Shown in pieces: positions 1-6,330 of a DNA stretch of 6,406 nt. The translations under genes were made by a program, and so were the position numbers. The stretch is from CAYTRP01 sp964625145 (GTDB taxonomy: Bacteria; Sumerlaeota; Sumerlaeia; SLMS01; JAHLLQ01). Positions within the stretch are counted from its first letter, which is position 1. Every line of letters begins with the position of its first letter. The DNA is taken from positions 1 to 6,406 of the forward strand of contig CAZVAQ010000181.1 in assembly GCA_964625145.1 (NCBI GenBank). The letters run 5' to 3'. Below the pieces are notes generated by a model. It saw only the letters and a program-made list of their open reading frames with translations, had not been told where the DNA came from and did no database searches.

Positions 1-146
1 TCCGCGGAAGACAAAACTCATCTCACGGTAACTACTGACCCTCACCCCGTCAATTGACACTGCTGAAAGATACCTCCCAATGCATGGCGGAAGCAACCCT
101 TGGTCGCTTCGAAGTCAATGTCGTCGAGCCCCTGATTTGTGCGGCG

Positions 147-171
147 GCCGAGGGCGTCCGCGCTCCTCGGC
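147..171. repeat. GC-rich inverted repeat (hairpin), possible terminator or dispersed repeat
   Basis: A perfect 7-bp inverted repeat (GCCGAGG at 147-153, CCTCGGC at 165-171) is continued inside by GCG/CGC with one bulged base and a 4-nt loop, giving a roughly 10-bp stem. It lies about 90 nt past the stop codon of the last gene of the minus-strand operon. It could therefore stop transcription of that operon, but no T-run follows it on the minus strand, so it is not a canonical intrinsic terminator. The alternative is a copy of a GC-rich intergenic repeat, which one window cannot show. Confidence 0.4.
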
Positions 172-206
172 GAATGGGGAAAGGGCTGGGACGTGACGGG
201 TGAGAC

Positions 207-248
207 CAGGCAAGCCAGACTTCGCCAAGGCTACGACTGGCAGGCAAG
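207..248. repeat. Short direct repeat enclosing an inverted repeat
   Basis: The 8-mer CAGGCAAG occurs twice, at 207-214 and 241-248, 34 bp apart. Between and overlapping the two copies is an inverted repeat, GCCAG at 214-218 and CTGGC at 237-241. The core between them (about 219-236) resembles, from memory, a short phrase scattered in many environmental bacterial genomes. I have not verified that. The patch ends 11 bases from the stop codon of the UPF0145 gene at 259, so it would be transcribed as the start of that gene's 3' untranslated region. Confidence 0.3.
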
Positions 249-258
249 GATGCTCGCC

Positions 259-768
259 CTACTCTAGCGAGCGGAGGCGGTAGGCGGTGGCGCAGGCGAC
301 GACGGCTACGGAGACGGGTTTGCCTTTGCCGGTCATCATGCCGATGTCGCAGTTTTCAATGCGCAGGTTGGCGAGGGCGTTGTAGCCTTTGGCGCGGGCG
401 GATTCCTTCAGGCGCAGGGTTGCTTCGCGGCGGGCGCGGCGCATGAGGGTTTCGTAAACGCTGATTTCGCCGCCGACGAGTTTGTTGAAGTAGGCGATGA
501 AGTTCTTGAGGGCGTCGCCGGCGATGACGACTTCGCTGGTGACGAGTGCACCGCCGGCACGGGGTTCTGTGCCGGCCAGAAAGACCTTGAGGTCGGTGGA
601 GGCGATATTGGCGGTTTCGGCCTCGCGTTTGGCGATGTTGCGGAAGTGCGCCTGTTCGATGAGCGTGCCGGAGATGGCACCCAACACGATGAGAGCGATG
701 GGGAAGATGCATTGGCAGAGGAAGCCAATGACGCTAAGTATCGTATCAGTCCACTGTTCTTCAGCCAC
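259..768 (-). CDS. Membrane-anchored UPF0145/YbjQ-family protein
   Basis: 169 residues. Residues 10-37 form one long hydrophobic helix. The basic stretch after it (FRNIAKRE) suggests the rest of the protein faces the cytoplasm. Residues about 60-165 resemble the UPF0145 (YbjQ) family: a run of the type 'NFIAYFNKLVGGEISVYE', then a charged helix rich in Arg and Glu, then 'ARAKGYNALANLRI', which matches the family's 'A..LGADAV..I' element. The biochemical role of UPF0145 is unknown; known members form small oligomers, so an anchored copy could tether such a ring to the membrane (inference). The GTG start is decided by an in-frame TGA seven codons upstream and by AAGGA nine nt before the GTG. 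It is the last gene of the operon, 46 nt after a soluble paralogue with which it shares the central VGGE motif. Confidence 0.82.
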   Translation of the reverse strand: MAEEQWTDTILSVIGFLCQCIFPIALIVLGAISGTLIEQAHFRNIAKREAETANIASTDLKVFLAGTEPRAGGALVTSEVVIAGDALKNFIAYFNKLVGGEISVYETLMRRARREATLRLKESARAKGYNALANLRIENCDIGMMTGKGKPVSVAVVACATAYRLRSLE

Positions 769-777
769 AGGAGGAGG

Positions 778-782
778 TCCTT
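778..782 (-). promoter_or_regulatory. Ribosome binding site with an anti-SD-like spacer
   Basis: On the minus strand the start region of the anchored UPF0145 gene reads AAGGA, then CCTCCTCCT, then GTG. The spacer is nine nt, within the workable range, and supports the GTG at 768. The spacer is itself pyrimidine-rich and complementary to the Shine-Dalgarno sequence: AGGA can pair with the final TCCT around a 5-nt loop, which might lower initiation. The pairing is visible in the sequence; any effect on translation is inference. Confidence 0.45.
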
Positions 783-814
783 TCCGTCAGGGAGGGTTGA
801 TCCTGCGACCTTGA

Positions 815-1156
815 TCAGAAGCCGGCGGAGGTGGCTTCGTCGGCCTCCAACCACGCGGCGGTTCCATATGCATACAGCTCTGCGGCGCCTTGGGTTACGG
901 AAGATGTGCTAAAGCGGACATTGAGGATGGCGTTGGCGCCCATGCGCTGGGCTTCGTCGAGCATGCGCTGGACGGCTTCGTTGCGGGCCTCCGTCAGGAG
1001 CTCGGTGTAGCCCTTGAGTTCGCCGCCGACGATGTTCTTGAAGCCGGCCATGATGTCGCGGCCGAGGTGTTTGGCGCGGACGGTGTTGCCTTGGACAAGT
1101 CCCAGCACGCGAACCAGCCGGTAGCCGGGGACGCTCTCTGTATTGACCACGATCAT
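815..1156 (-). CDS. UPF0145/YbjQ-family protein
   Basis: 113 residues, the usual length for the UPF0145 (YbjQ) family. It begins with the short lead MIVVNTESVPGYRL, followed by 'VLGLVQGNTVRAKHLGRDI', 'GFKNIVGGELKGY', a charged helix, and 'AQRMGANAILNVRF'. These match in order the family elements 'GLV.GE.i.G.N..RD', 'G.rdIVGG....Y', and 'A..LGADAVvgI'. No transmembrane segment or signal peptide is present, so it is probably cytoplasmic. Molecular function in the family is not established; a metal-binding label sometimes used is not supported by an obvious Cys/His cluster here. The ATG at 1156 is chosen because the family similarity starts just after it and AAAGGG lies six nt upstream; the open frame extends further upstream, but that part is an Arg/Pro/His-rich shadow of the preceding gene. 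Middle gene of the operon. Confidence 0.88.
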   Translation of the reverse strand: MIVVNTESVPGYRLVRVLGLVQGNTVRAKHLGRDIMAGFKNIVGGELKGYTELLTEARNEAVQRMLDEAQRMGANAILNVRFSTSSVTQGAAELYAYGTAAWLEADEATSAGF

Positions 1157-1218
1157 TGTTGGCCCTTTCGGAGTAGGGAATGAATACCCCTCCAAGCGCG
1201 GTAATGGAGGCGGGAGCG

Positions 1219-1800
1219 TCAAGGGCGATGCGAGAGCGGGGTGCGCATTCCCCATCGTTGCAGGATGTGCAAGGTGCCAAGGGCGCCCATCTCGGCGAAG
1301 GAGGCCAAGGCGAAGCCTGCGCCGATGCCGAGCCAGCCGGCGATGAGGTCGGAGACTTCGGCGGAGCGGGTGGGATTCCAGATCTGGCGGATTTCGTCGG
1401 CCGTGGCCAGACTGGCGCCCAGGAGCATCAGAGCGATGGCAATCCGGCGAGCGGTGATGACTTGAGGGATGGCATGGGATGGTGCGCGGCGGCGGATGGC
1501 GGCACCTGCGGCGGCCATGACGCCAAAGGGGGAGTAGAAGGCGAAATGCTTGAGGAGGTCCTGATGATCGGGGTACCAATGGCGATAGCGACGGGGTAGA
1601 TATCCACGGTGGACGAGAGCTTGGCGGACGCGGTTTTCAAAGTGATCGACGCCCTCCTTGGAAGCGGAGGTCAACCGCGCCAGTACGTATCCCCAGCCCA
1701 GGAAGACCATGATGAGAAGGGCAAGGAGGATCCAGACGAGGTGCCGCGAGTGGCGCCGTGCGGCGCCGGGTGGAGGCAATGTCGTGGTTTCGATGGCCAT
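1219..1800 (-). CDS. VanZ-like family membrane protein
   Basis: 193 residues. A hydrophobic helix at 21-41 follows a basic N-terminus. A hydrophilic stretch of about 40 residues comes next, then three further hydrophobic segments near 85-102, 117-134 and 152-174. The VanZ-like signature is visible: Lys84-His85-Phe86 with Pro91/Gly93, DEIRQ at 135-139, an Arg at 145 in the 'NPTRSAE' stretch, and Asp151 with Gly155/Gly158 leading the last helix. VanZ was named for a teicoplanin-resistance accessory protein, but most members are of unknown function, so resistance should not be inferred. The ATG at 1800 is preferred: the only earlier in-frame start is a TTG at 1869 with no ribosome binding site. 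The ATG itself has only a weak, distant GGAA upstream. It is the first gene of the minus-strand operon, 62 nt before the soluble UPF0145 gene. It differs from short VanZ proteins in its longer loop after helix 1. Confidence 0.8.
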   Translation of the reverse strand: MAIETTTLPPPGAARRHSRHLVWILLALLIMVFLGWGYVLARLTSASKEGVDHFENRVRQALVHRGYLPRRYRHWYPDHQDLLKHFAFYSPFGVMAAAGAAIRRRAPSHAIPQVITARRIAIALMLLGASLATADEIRQIWNPTRSAEVSDLIAGWLGIGAGFALASFAEMGALGTLHILQRWGMRTPLSHRP

Positions 1801-1918
1801 AAAAGGGGGCGTTCCAGAGGGGTTTGGGACGTGATCTCCCTTGCAGGGGGATGCGAACCGTGTACCCAATGCGGGGGCAGTGTTGATTTAGTCCAAGTGG
1901 AACGGAATGGAAGTGACC
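1801..1918. promoter_or_regulatory. Divergent intergenic region between the two gene blocks
   Basis: These 118 bases separate the start of the VanZ-like gene (leftward) from the chosen start of the C25 peptidase gene (rightward), so promoters for both should lie in or near it. It is rich in G-runs on the plus strand. No convincing sigma-70 pair is present; the best plus-strand candidate is TTGCAG at 1841 with a poor -10 near 1863. Testing the sigma-54 invariant pattern GG-N10-GC on both strands gives no plus-strand hit and one minus-strand hit at 1853-1866, with several consensus mismatches. About one such hit is expected by chance here. Confidence 0.4.
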
Positions 1919-4726
1919 ATGCTTCGAACAGATCGTTGGCGGAAGAGTGCCCTGCCGGGCTTGATGGCGGGATTGCTGGGACTTGCGGGGTCTGCCCCGG
2001 GGCAGTTCAACCTGACTTCGCCGGATGGCGTCGCCTTCGAATTCGATCGTGGCCGCGCCGCGGTGGTGTCATTCGAACCGCGTCTTTCCTACACAGTGGA
2101 GGCGATTCCGGAGAGATATCAGGAGTTGGACTTTCTGCCCCTTTCGACAGAGGGTCTGGACCCGGTGGAAGATTGGGACCTGATAGCCATGGCAAAGGCG
2201 GGATCGCAACCGGCTTCCATCCCTTCGACGACCGGGGCGTTGGTGGCGCTGCCTGGAGCAGCGGTGGAGTGGAGCTATGAAGTGACGCCCGCGTCGCGCG
2301 CCGCGGCCGTGACCGTGAGCGAAGTGGTCGTCGGCACGCAGCCATGCCTGCACGTGGTGGTGGATCGTGGGTTGGCCGGCGATGTGGGCGAGGAAATCGA
2401 CATCCAGCTCTTTGTGGAAGCGTTGAATGATGGGAAGGCGCCGAGAAGGCAACTTGGAGATGGCGGCGAGTCCGAGCGCATTGCGCGGTCGATCTTTCTG
2501 AACGGTGGGGATCTGGCTTCCATCCCCATGCGGACGCTGTCGGCCGAGCGCTCTCGCAGTGATGTGGTCATGCCGGAGCCGCCGGGCGACATCCGCGTGA
2601 CGTATAGCACAGGTAATGGGTTGCTGGCGATTCCGTTGGCGGAGTTGGGGGTCTCGGCGGATGATGTGGGCACGTTGCGCCTGAATCATCATGGCAACCT
2701 GTTGCCTGTGCTGACGGTTGCGGATGACCATGCGATCGTCTATGCGCCCCGCCGCCAGACAATGAGCGACGAGAACGACAGCATTTTCGTGACGGTGGAT
2801 GAGCTGGCACCTTCTCCGACGGTGGGAACAAGGGCCGCGTTTGATACGCTGACGCCCGGCGGATCGGAAGTGGCGATGCAGAGGAGCAGGGTTTTTCGGA
2901 TGCCTCTGCGCTATGAACGTGGTTCGACATTGCCCGTGGGCGATCGGTTTGTGGCATACCGAATTCAGCGGCCCAACACGATTGTGACGCCCCTTGCGGT
3001 AAATGATCATCTGACTGATCCAAATGTCTTCATTCAGGTGCGCTTGCTAGGGCTGGACACGAACACCAGCCATAATCCCGATCACTTTGCCGATGTGAGC
3101 CTGGCTGGTGTGGCAATGCCGCGCATTGAGTGGAAGGGGCGCACGCAGACGCAACGGGCGCAGAATGTGGAGATCACGCTTCCGAACGCGCCATCGTTGA
3201 GTTTCTCGCACACGGTGCCTTCGGTGGTGAGCATCTCCGACCTGCAGAACCTGCGGGATGTGACATTGGCTTGGACGGGTTATCCGCGTGTGGATTCAAG
3301 CGGAAGGGGCATTGTGGAGACGACGGCGGGAGCGGCAAGCCATGTGACAGTTGGTGGCTTCCCCGTGGGGACCACCGCTGAGAACCTCCTGGTGCTGGAC
3401 ATCACGAACCCTGTCAGTCCGCAGATTCTGGATTCACCCGCGGTCTTTGCGGATGTATCAGGGACTGTGGCCGTGGAGTTTGAAACTCCGGGAGCCGTGC
3501 GGAAGTATTTTGTGCAACGCATCGATGCGGCTGAGGCTCCCTCCGCGGTTGTGGAGGCGGAATTGCTGCCTCAACCCACTGGTCCCGAAGAGGTGTTTAA
3601 GGGTGTTTATATTCGGGAGCCAATCCTGGCAGAAGTGCTTGAGCCGTTGGTGACGATGCAAGGCAGCGGCGTGTTGGAGCTGGATCCGCAGGCGGCCTAC
3701 AATGCGTACAACGGTGGGCAGAAATCTCCGGAAGCGATTCGCTCGGCGTTGAAGGATTTGTTTCAGGGAGCCGAGCAGCGGGAGTTGTTGCCGGCGGTGG
3801 TGCTGGTCGGGTATGGGACATTCGATCCGCGCAACTATACGGGTGAGGTCACATTCCCGGAGGTCCCACCGTTCATTGAGGCAAGCTCGCTGTGGGATGG
3901 CATCGAGATCGAGAACAGCGTGGATTACTACTATGCCACGTTGGTGGGCGACGACATCTTCGAGGATGCACAGGTGTCGCGGCTGCCGGTGAAGTCTCCG
4001 GCGGAGCTGGAGCCGATGGTAAATCGCATTCTGGCGCACAAGTTGATCGAGGAGTCGCTGGGGGAAGCAAAGCGTCCGGGTGTGTTCATCGGCGACAATC
4101 CTTCGGCTGGAGACTTGTCGGATTTCCGCCTCGATAGCGAAGTCCACGCGGACCGGTTTGAAGCAACGGGACATTCCTCCATCTTGATCAAGATCAACGG
4201 ATCGCGGGAGCCGGGCTACACGCAGTTCAAGACAGCCATGGAGACTGATGCGGGAGTGTCGCTGGTCTTGTACACGGGGCACGGCAGCACGCAGCGTTGG
4301 GCGGATGAGACGTTCGTTCATGTGAATGACATTCCCAATATTGACACGTCCAATCGTTGGCCGTTTGTCACCAGCTTCACGTGCCTGAACTCGTACTATG
4401 CACAGCCTGGGGTGACAACTATCCCGATGGCGAAGTCATGGCTCCTGGCCCCTGAGCGGGGAGCTATCGCCACACTGACGCCATCCTCCGCGGAGACGTA
4501 TTATCCGCAATATGAGTTGGCACTCCGGTTCCTTGACCTGTTGGGGCTGCCCCCTGGCTTGCGGCCGGAAACCGTTGGTGAGCTGACCACGCGCACGCGT
4601 ATTGAGTTTCTCACGGATCTGCCGCATCTTGGGCGCCCCGCGCGCACGTACCTGCTCTTTGGCGACCCCACCAGCAACCTGACGATTCCGGCGCTGGTCG
4701 ACACCGACTATCTGTGGATCTATTGA
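1919..4726 (+). CDS. Exported C25 (gingipain-type) cysteine peptidase
   Basis: 935 residues. A signal peptide (basic n-region RTDRWRK, hydrophobic core about 12-23, cleavage probably near 26-28) indicates export. A beta-rich region follows. Around 222-300 a stretch resembles the pre-catalytic domain seen in C25 proteins such as PorU: 'GDIRVTYSTGNGLLAIPLAELG', 'LRLNHHGN', 'NDSIFV'. More beta-rich sequence reaches about 555. The C25 catalytic domain spans about 564-925: 'SPEAIRSAL' near 605, VGYGTFDPR at 630-638, DYYYATLVGDD at 669-679, RLPV at 688-691, the catalytic His788 in YTGHGS and the nucleophile Cys822 in SFTCLNS. The His-Cys spacing is 34 residues, against 33 in RgpB (His211/Cys244). 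Only one other cysteine is present. The protein ends about 14 residues after the closing LFGDP motif, so there is no C-terminal sorting domain. The start at 1919 is preferred over the ATG at 1907 because GGAAG lies five nt upstream. Substrate unknown. Confidence 0.88.
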   Translation: MLRTDRWRKSALPGLMAGLLGLAGSAPGQFNLTSPDGVAFEFDRGRAAVVSFEPRLSYTVEAIPERYQELDFLPLSTEGLDPVEDWDLIAMAKAGSQPASIPSTTGALVALPGAAVEWSYEVTPASRAAAVTVSEVVVGTQPCLHVVVDRGLAGDVGEEIDIQLFVEALNDGKAPRRQLGDGGESERIARSIFLNGGDLASIPMRTLSAERSRSDVVMPEPPGDIRVTYSTGNGLLAIPLAELGVSADDVGTLRLNHHGNLLPVLTVADDHAIVYAPRRQTMSDENDSIFVTVDELAPSPTVGTRAAFDTLTPGGSEVAMQRSRVFRMPLRYERGSTLPVGDRFVAYRIQRPNTIVTPLAVNDHLTDPNVFIQVRLLGLDTNTSHNPDHFADVSLAGVAMPRIEWKGRTQTQRAQNVEITLPNAPSLSFSHTVPSVVSISDLQNLRDVTLAWTGYPRVDSSGRGIVETTAGAASHVTVGGFPVGTTAENLLVLDITNPVSPQILDSPAVFADVSGTVAVEFETPGAVRKYFVQRIDAAEAPSAVVEAELLPQPTGPEEVFKGVYIREPILAEVLEPLVTMQGSGVLELDPQAAYNAYNGGQKSPEAIRSALKDLFQGAEQRELLPAVVLVGYGTFDPRNYTGEVTFPEVPPFIEASSLWDGIEIENSVDYYYATLVGDDIFEDAQVSRLPVKSPAELEPMVNRILAHKLIEESLGEAKRPGVFIGDNPSAGDLSDFRLDSEVHADRFEATGHSSILIKINGSREPGYTQFKTAMETDAGVSLVLYTGHGSTQRWADETFVHVNDIPNIDTSNRWPFVTSFTCLNSYYAQPGVTTIPMAKSWLLAPERGAIATLTPSSAETYYPQYELALRFLDLLGLPPGLRPETVGELTTRTRIEFLTDLPHLGRPARTYLLFGDPTSNLTIPALVDTDYLWIY

Positions 4727-4771
4727 CTCGAGATGTTTGCACCGATACGTGGAGGAACTGCATCGCCCACG

Positions 4772-4782
4772 GGTTCTGAACC
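4772..4782. promoter_or_regulatory. Short palindrome next to the regulator's ribosome binding site
   Basis: GGTTC-T-GAACC is an 11-bp palindrome ending one base before the Shine-Dalgarno GGGAGGA (4783-4789) of the response regulator gene, in the 68-nt gap after the peptidase gene. Its position would suit an operator acting on the regulator's own expression. It is short enough to occur by chance, and the one-base centre means it would not fold into a stable RNA hairpin. No second copy was noticed in the window. Confidence 0.22.
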
Positions 4783-4789
4783 GGGAGGA
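4783..4789 (+). promoter_or_regulatory. Strong ribosome binding site fixing a GTG start
   Basis: GGGAGGA followed by a five-nt spacer and GTG at 4795. It is the best Shine-Dalgarno match in the window and makes the GTG start of the response regulator secure, although a receiver domain could also begin at a later codon. Confidence 0.75.
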
Positions 4790-4794
4790 CGGAC

Positions 4795-6273
4795 GTGAGT
4801 GGACCAGAGCAAAAGCCCTATCGTGGCTCCGTGGTCGTGCTCGACGACGAGGAGAACATGGGCAAGGTCCTCTCCAAGGTCCTGCAGATGGAGGGGTATC
4901 ATGTCACGACGTTCAACAATCCCGTCAAGGCGCTGGACTATCTGAAGTCGGCGCCGGCGGACATCGTGCTTTCCGATATCCGGATGCCGGAGTTAAGCGG
5001 GAGCGATGTCCTGGTGCGCCTGCGGGAATGGGGCATTCCGTGCGAAGTCATCATGATGACCGCCTACGGAACGATCCAGGGGGCGATCGAGTGCGTGAAG
5101 CTTGGGGCGTTCGATTACATCACGAAGCCGTTCAAGACCGACGAGATGCTGCTGACGATCGGGCGCGCATTCGAGCACAAGCGGCTGAAGGACATGAACA
5201 GCGCCCTGTCGGAAGCGTACAACGGCCGGGAAGCGGCCGATGATGTGGCGACCGGCAGTTCTGGCCAGGAGCACCTGCTGTTGGGGGGTGCGCCATCGAT
5301 GGTGCGCCTGCGGGAGATACTGGAGCGCGTGGCGCCTTCAGACAGTTCGGTACTGATCACGGGTGAGTCGGGCACGGGTAAGGAGTTGGCGGCGCGGACG
5401 CTGCACCGGCATAGTCGGCGGCAGGGTGGCCGTTTTGTCGCCATCAACTGCGCATCCATTCCGGAATCGTTGATCGAGTCGGAGCTGTTTGGGCACGAGC
5501 GTGGGGCGTTCACGGGGGCCGCCAAGACGAAGGTGGGCCTGATCGAGCTGGCCGACGGCGGAACGCTGTTCCTGGACGAGATCGGTGAGTTGCCGGCTTC
5601 GCTGCAGGCAAAGCTGCTGCGGGTCTTGCAGGAGAAGGAGATCACCCGGGTGGGCGGAGTCGCTGCGATCCCGGTGGACATCCGGGTCGTGGCGGCAACC
5701 AACCGGAGCCTTGAGGAGATGATCCGGGAGCGGACCTTTCGGGAAGACCTCTATTATCGACTAAACGTCATCAGCGTGGAGATCCCTCCCTTGAGGGAGC
5801 GGAGAGAGGATATCCGCCTTCTCGCCAATCGTTTCCTGCGGCTGAAGGGGCGGCGGCACGGCCGGGATCAGTTGCGGTTCTCGGAGAGCGTGTTGGAGGC
5901 CTTGGAGCGACTGCCGTGGCGCGGAAATGTGCGCGAGTTGGAGAATTTGGTGGAGCGGCTGGTGGTGCTGGCCGAAAGCGATGTGATCACGACGGAGATG
6001 CTCCCCGAGACCATGGGGCGTCGGACTGTGAGCAGCTCAAGTGCCGACGGGGTGACGAAGCTGGCTCTTTCTGCCCAGGCGATGGTGGAGGAGGTCCCGG
6101 ACTTCAAGGTGGCCCGGGAGTCCTTCGAGCGGGAGTACTTGGAGGCTCTATTGCGGACCCATGGGGGCAGCGTGACGGAGGCGGCCAAGCATGCGGGGAT
6201 GAGCCGGCGGAGCCTGTACGACAAGATCGACAAGCTTGGTATTCCGCTGACCTCTATCAAGGTCGAGAGCTAG
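4795..6273 (+). CDS. NtrC-family sigma-54-dependent response regulator
   Basis: 492 residues, three domains in the usual order. Receiver domain about 11-131: acidic pocket Asp17/Asp18, phospho-acceptor Asp61 in SDIRMP, Thr89, Tyr108 and Lys111 in the ITKPF motif. AAA+ sigma-54 interaction domain about 161-395: Walker A GESGTGKE (190-197), sigma-54 contact loop GAFTGA (237-242), Walker B GGTLFLDE (255-262), and the GNVRELEN motif near 377-384. C-terminal Fis-type helix-turn-helix about 440-482, with the recognition segment 'AAKHAGMSRRSLYDKIDKL'. All key residues are intact, so it should be a phosphorylation-controlled ATPase that remodels RpoN-holoenzyme at -24/-12 promoters. The GTG start has a strong ribosome binding site. 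It lies 68 nt behind the C25 peptidase on the same strand, so co-transcription is possible. No partner kinase is in the window and its targets are unknown; it cannot be assigned to a named regulator from sequence alone. Confidence 0.95.
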   Translation: MSGPEQKPYRGSVVVLDDEENMGKVLSKVLQMEGYHVTTFNNPVKALDYLKSAPADIVLSDIRMPELSGSDVLVRLREWGIPCEVIMMTAYGTIQGAIECVKLGAFDYITKPFKTDEMLLTIGRAFEHKRLKDMNSALSEAYNGREAADDVATGSSGQEHLLLGGAPSMVRLREILERVAPSDSSVLITGESGTGKELAARTLHRHSRRQGGRFVAINCASIPESLIESELFGHERGAFTGAAKTKVGLIELADGGTLFLDEIGELPASLQAKLLRVLQEKEITRVGGVAAIPVDIRVVAATNRSLEEMIRERTFREDLYYRLNVISVEIPPLRERREDIRLLANRFLRLKGRRHGRDQLRFSESVLEALERLPWRGNVRELENLVERLVVLAESDVITTEMLPETMGRRTVSSSSADGVTKLALSAQAMVEEVPDFKVARESFEREYLEALLRTHGGSVTEAAKHAGMSRRSLYDKIDKLGIPLTSIKVES

Positions 6274-6330
6274 ACGCCTGGCTGGACGAACTCAGAGTTG
6301 CAACGCCATCAATCCTGTTCTGCGTGCGGC

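Larger units (their letters stand above)
1..258. other. Gene-free region downstream of the minus-strand operon
   Basis: No convincing protein-coding gene lies here. The longest open frame is on the minus strand (247 to 50). It begins with TTG, has no ribosome binding site I can recognise, and its translation is rich in Arg, Ser and Pro with no family resemblance, so I read it as chance. A 39-codon plus-strand frame from the ATG near 84 is equally unsupported. The region contains a strong hairpin at 147-171 and a short-repeat patch at 207-248, both listed separately. It probably holds the 3' untranslated part of the left operon and unrelated intergenic DNA. Confidence 0.55.

Noticed and set aside
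50..247. 65-codon minus-strand open frame in the left end
   Set aside because: TTG start, no ribosome binding site, Arg/Ser/Pro-rich translation typical of a shadow frame in GC-rich DNA, and it overlaps the hairpin and repeat patch.
815..1579. Longer (254-codon) version of the soluble UPF0145 gene
   Set aside because: The upstream 140 codons are an Arg/Pro/His-rich out-of-frame reading of the VanZ-like gene; family similarity and a ribosome binding site begin at the ATG at 1156.
1219..1800. Glycopeptide (teicoplanin) resistance from the VanZ-like gene
   Set aside because: No vanA/H/X/R/S genes are present, and most VanZ-like family members are not resistance proteins.
1826..1845. Plus-strand sigma-54 promoter for the C25 peptidase (TTGGGACG ... 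TTGCA)
   Set aside because: The two elements look right individually, but the gap between GG and GC is 14-15 nt instead of the required 10.
1219..1869. TTG start at 1869 for the VanZ-like gene
   Set aside because: No Shine-Dalgarno before it, and the extra 23 residues add no family similarity; ATG at 1800 is more likely.
2069..3010. Long (313-codon) minus-strand frame opposite the C25 peptidase, and similar long antisense frames at 3458-4321 and 5115-5702
   Set aside because: They are antisense shadows of well-supported genes, with Arg/His/Ser-rich translations and no recognisable motifs.
6279..6303. Sigma-54 promoter after the regulator (CTGGCTGG ... TTGCA)
   Set aside because: The nearest GG is four bases too far from the GC of TTGCA.
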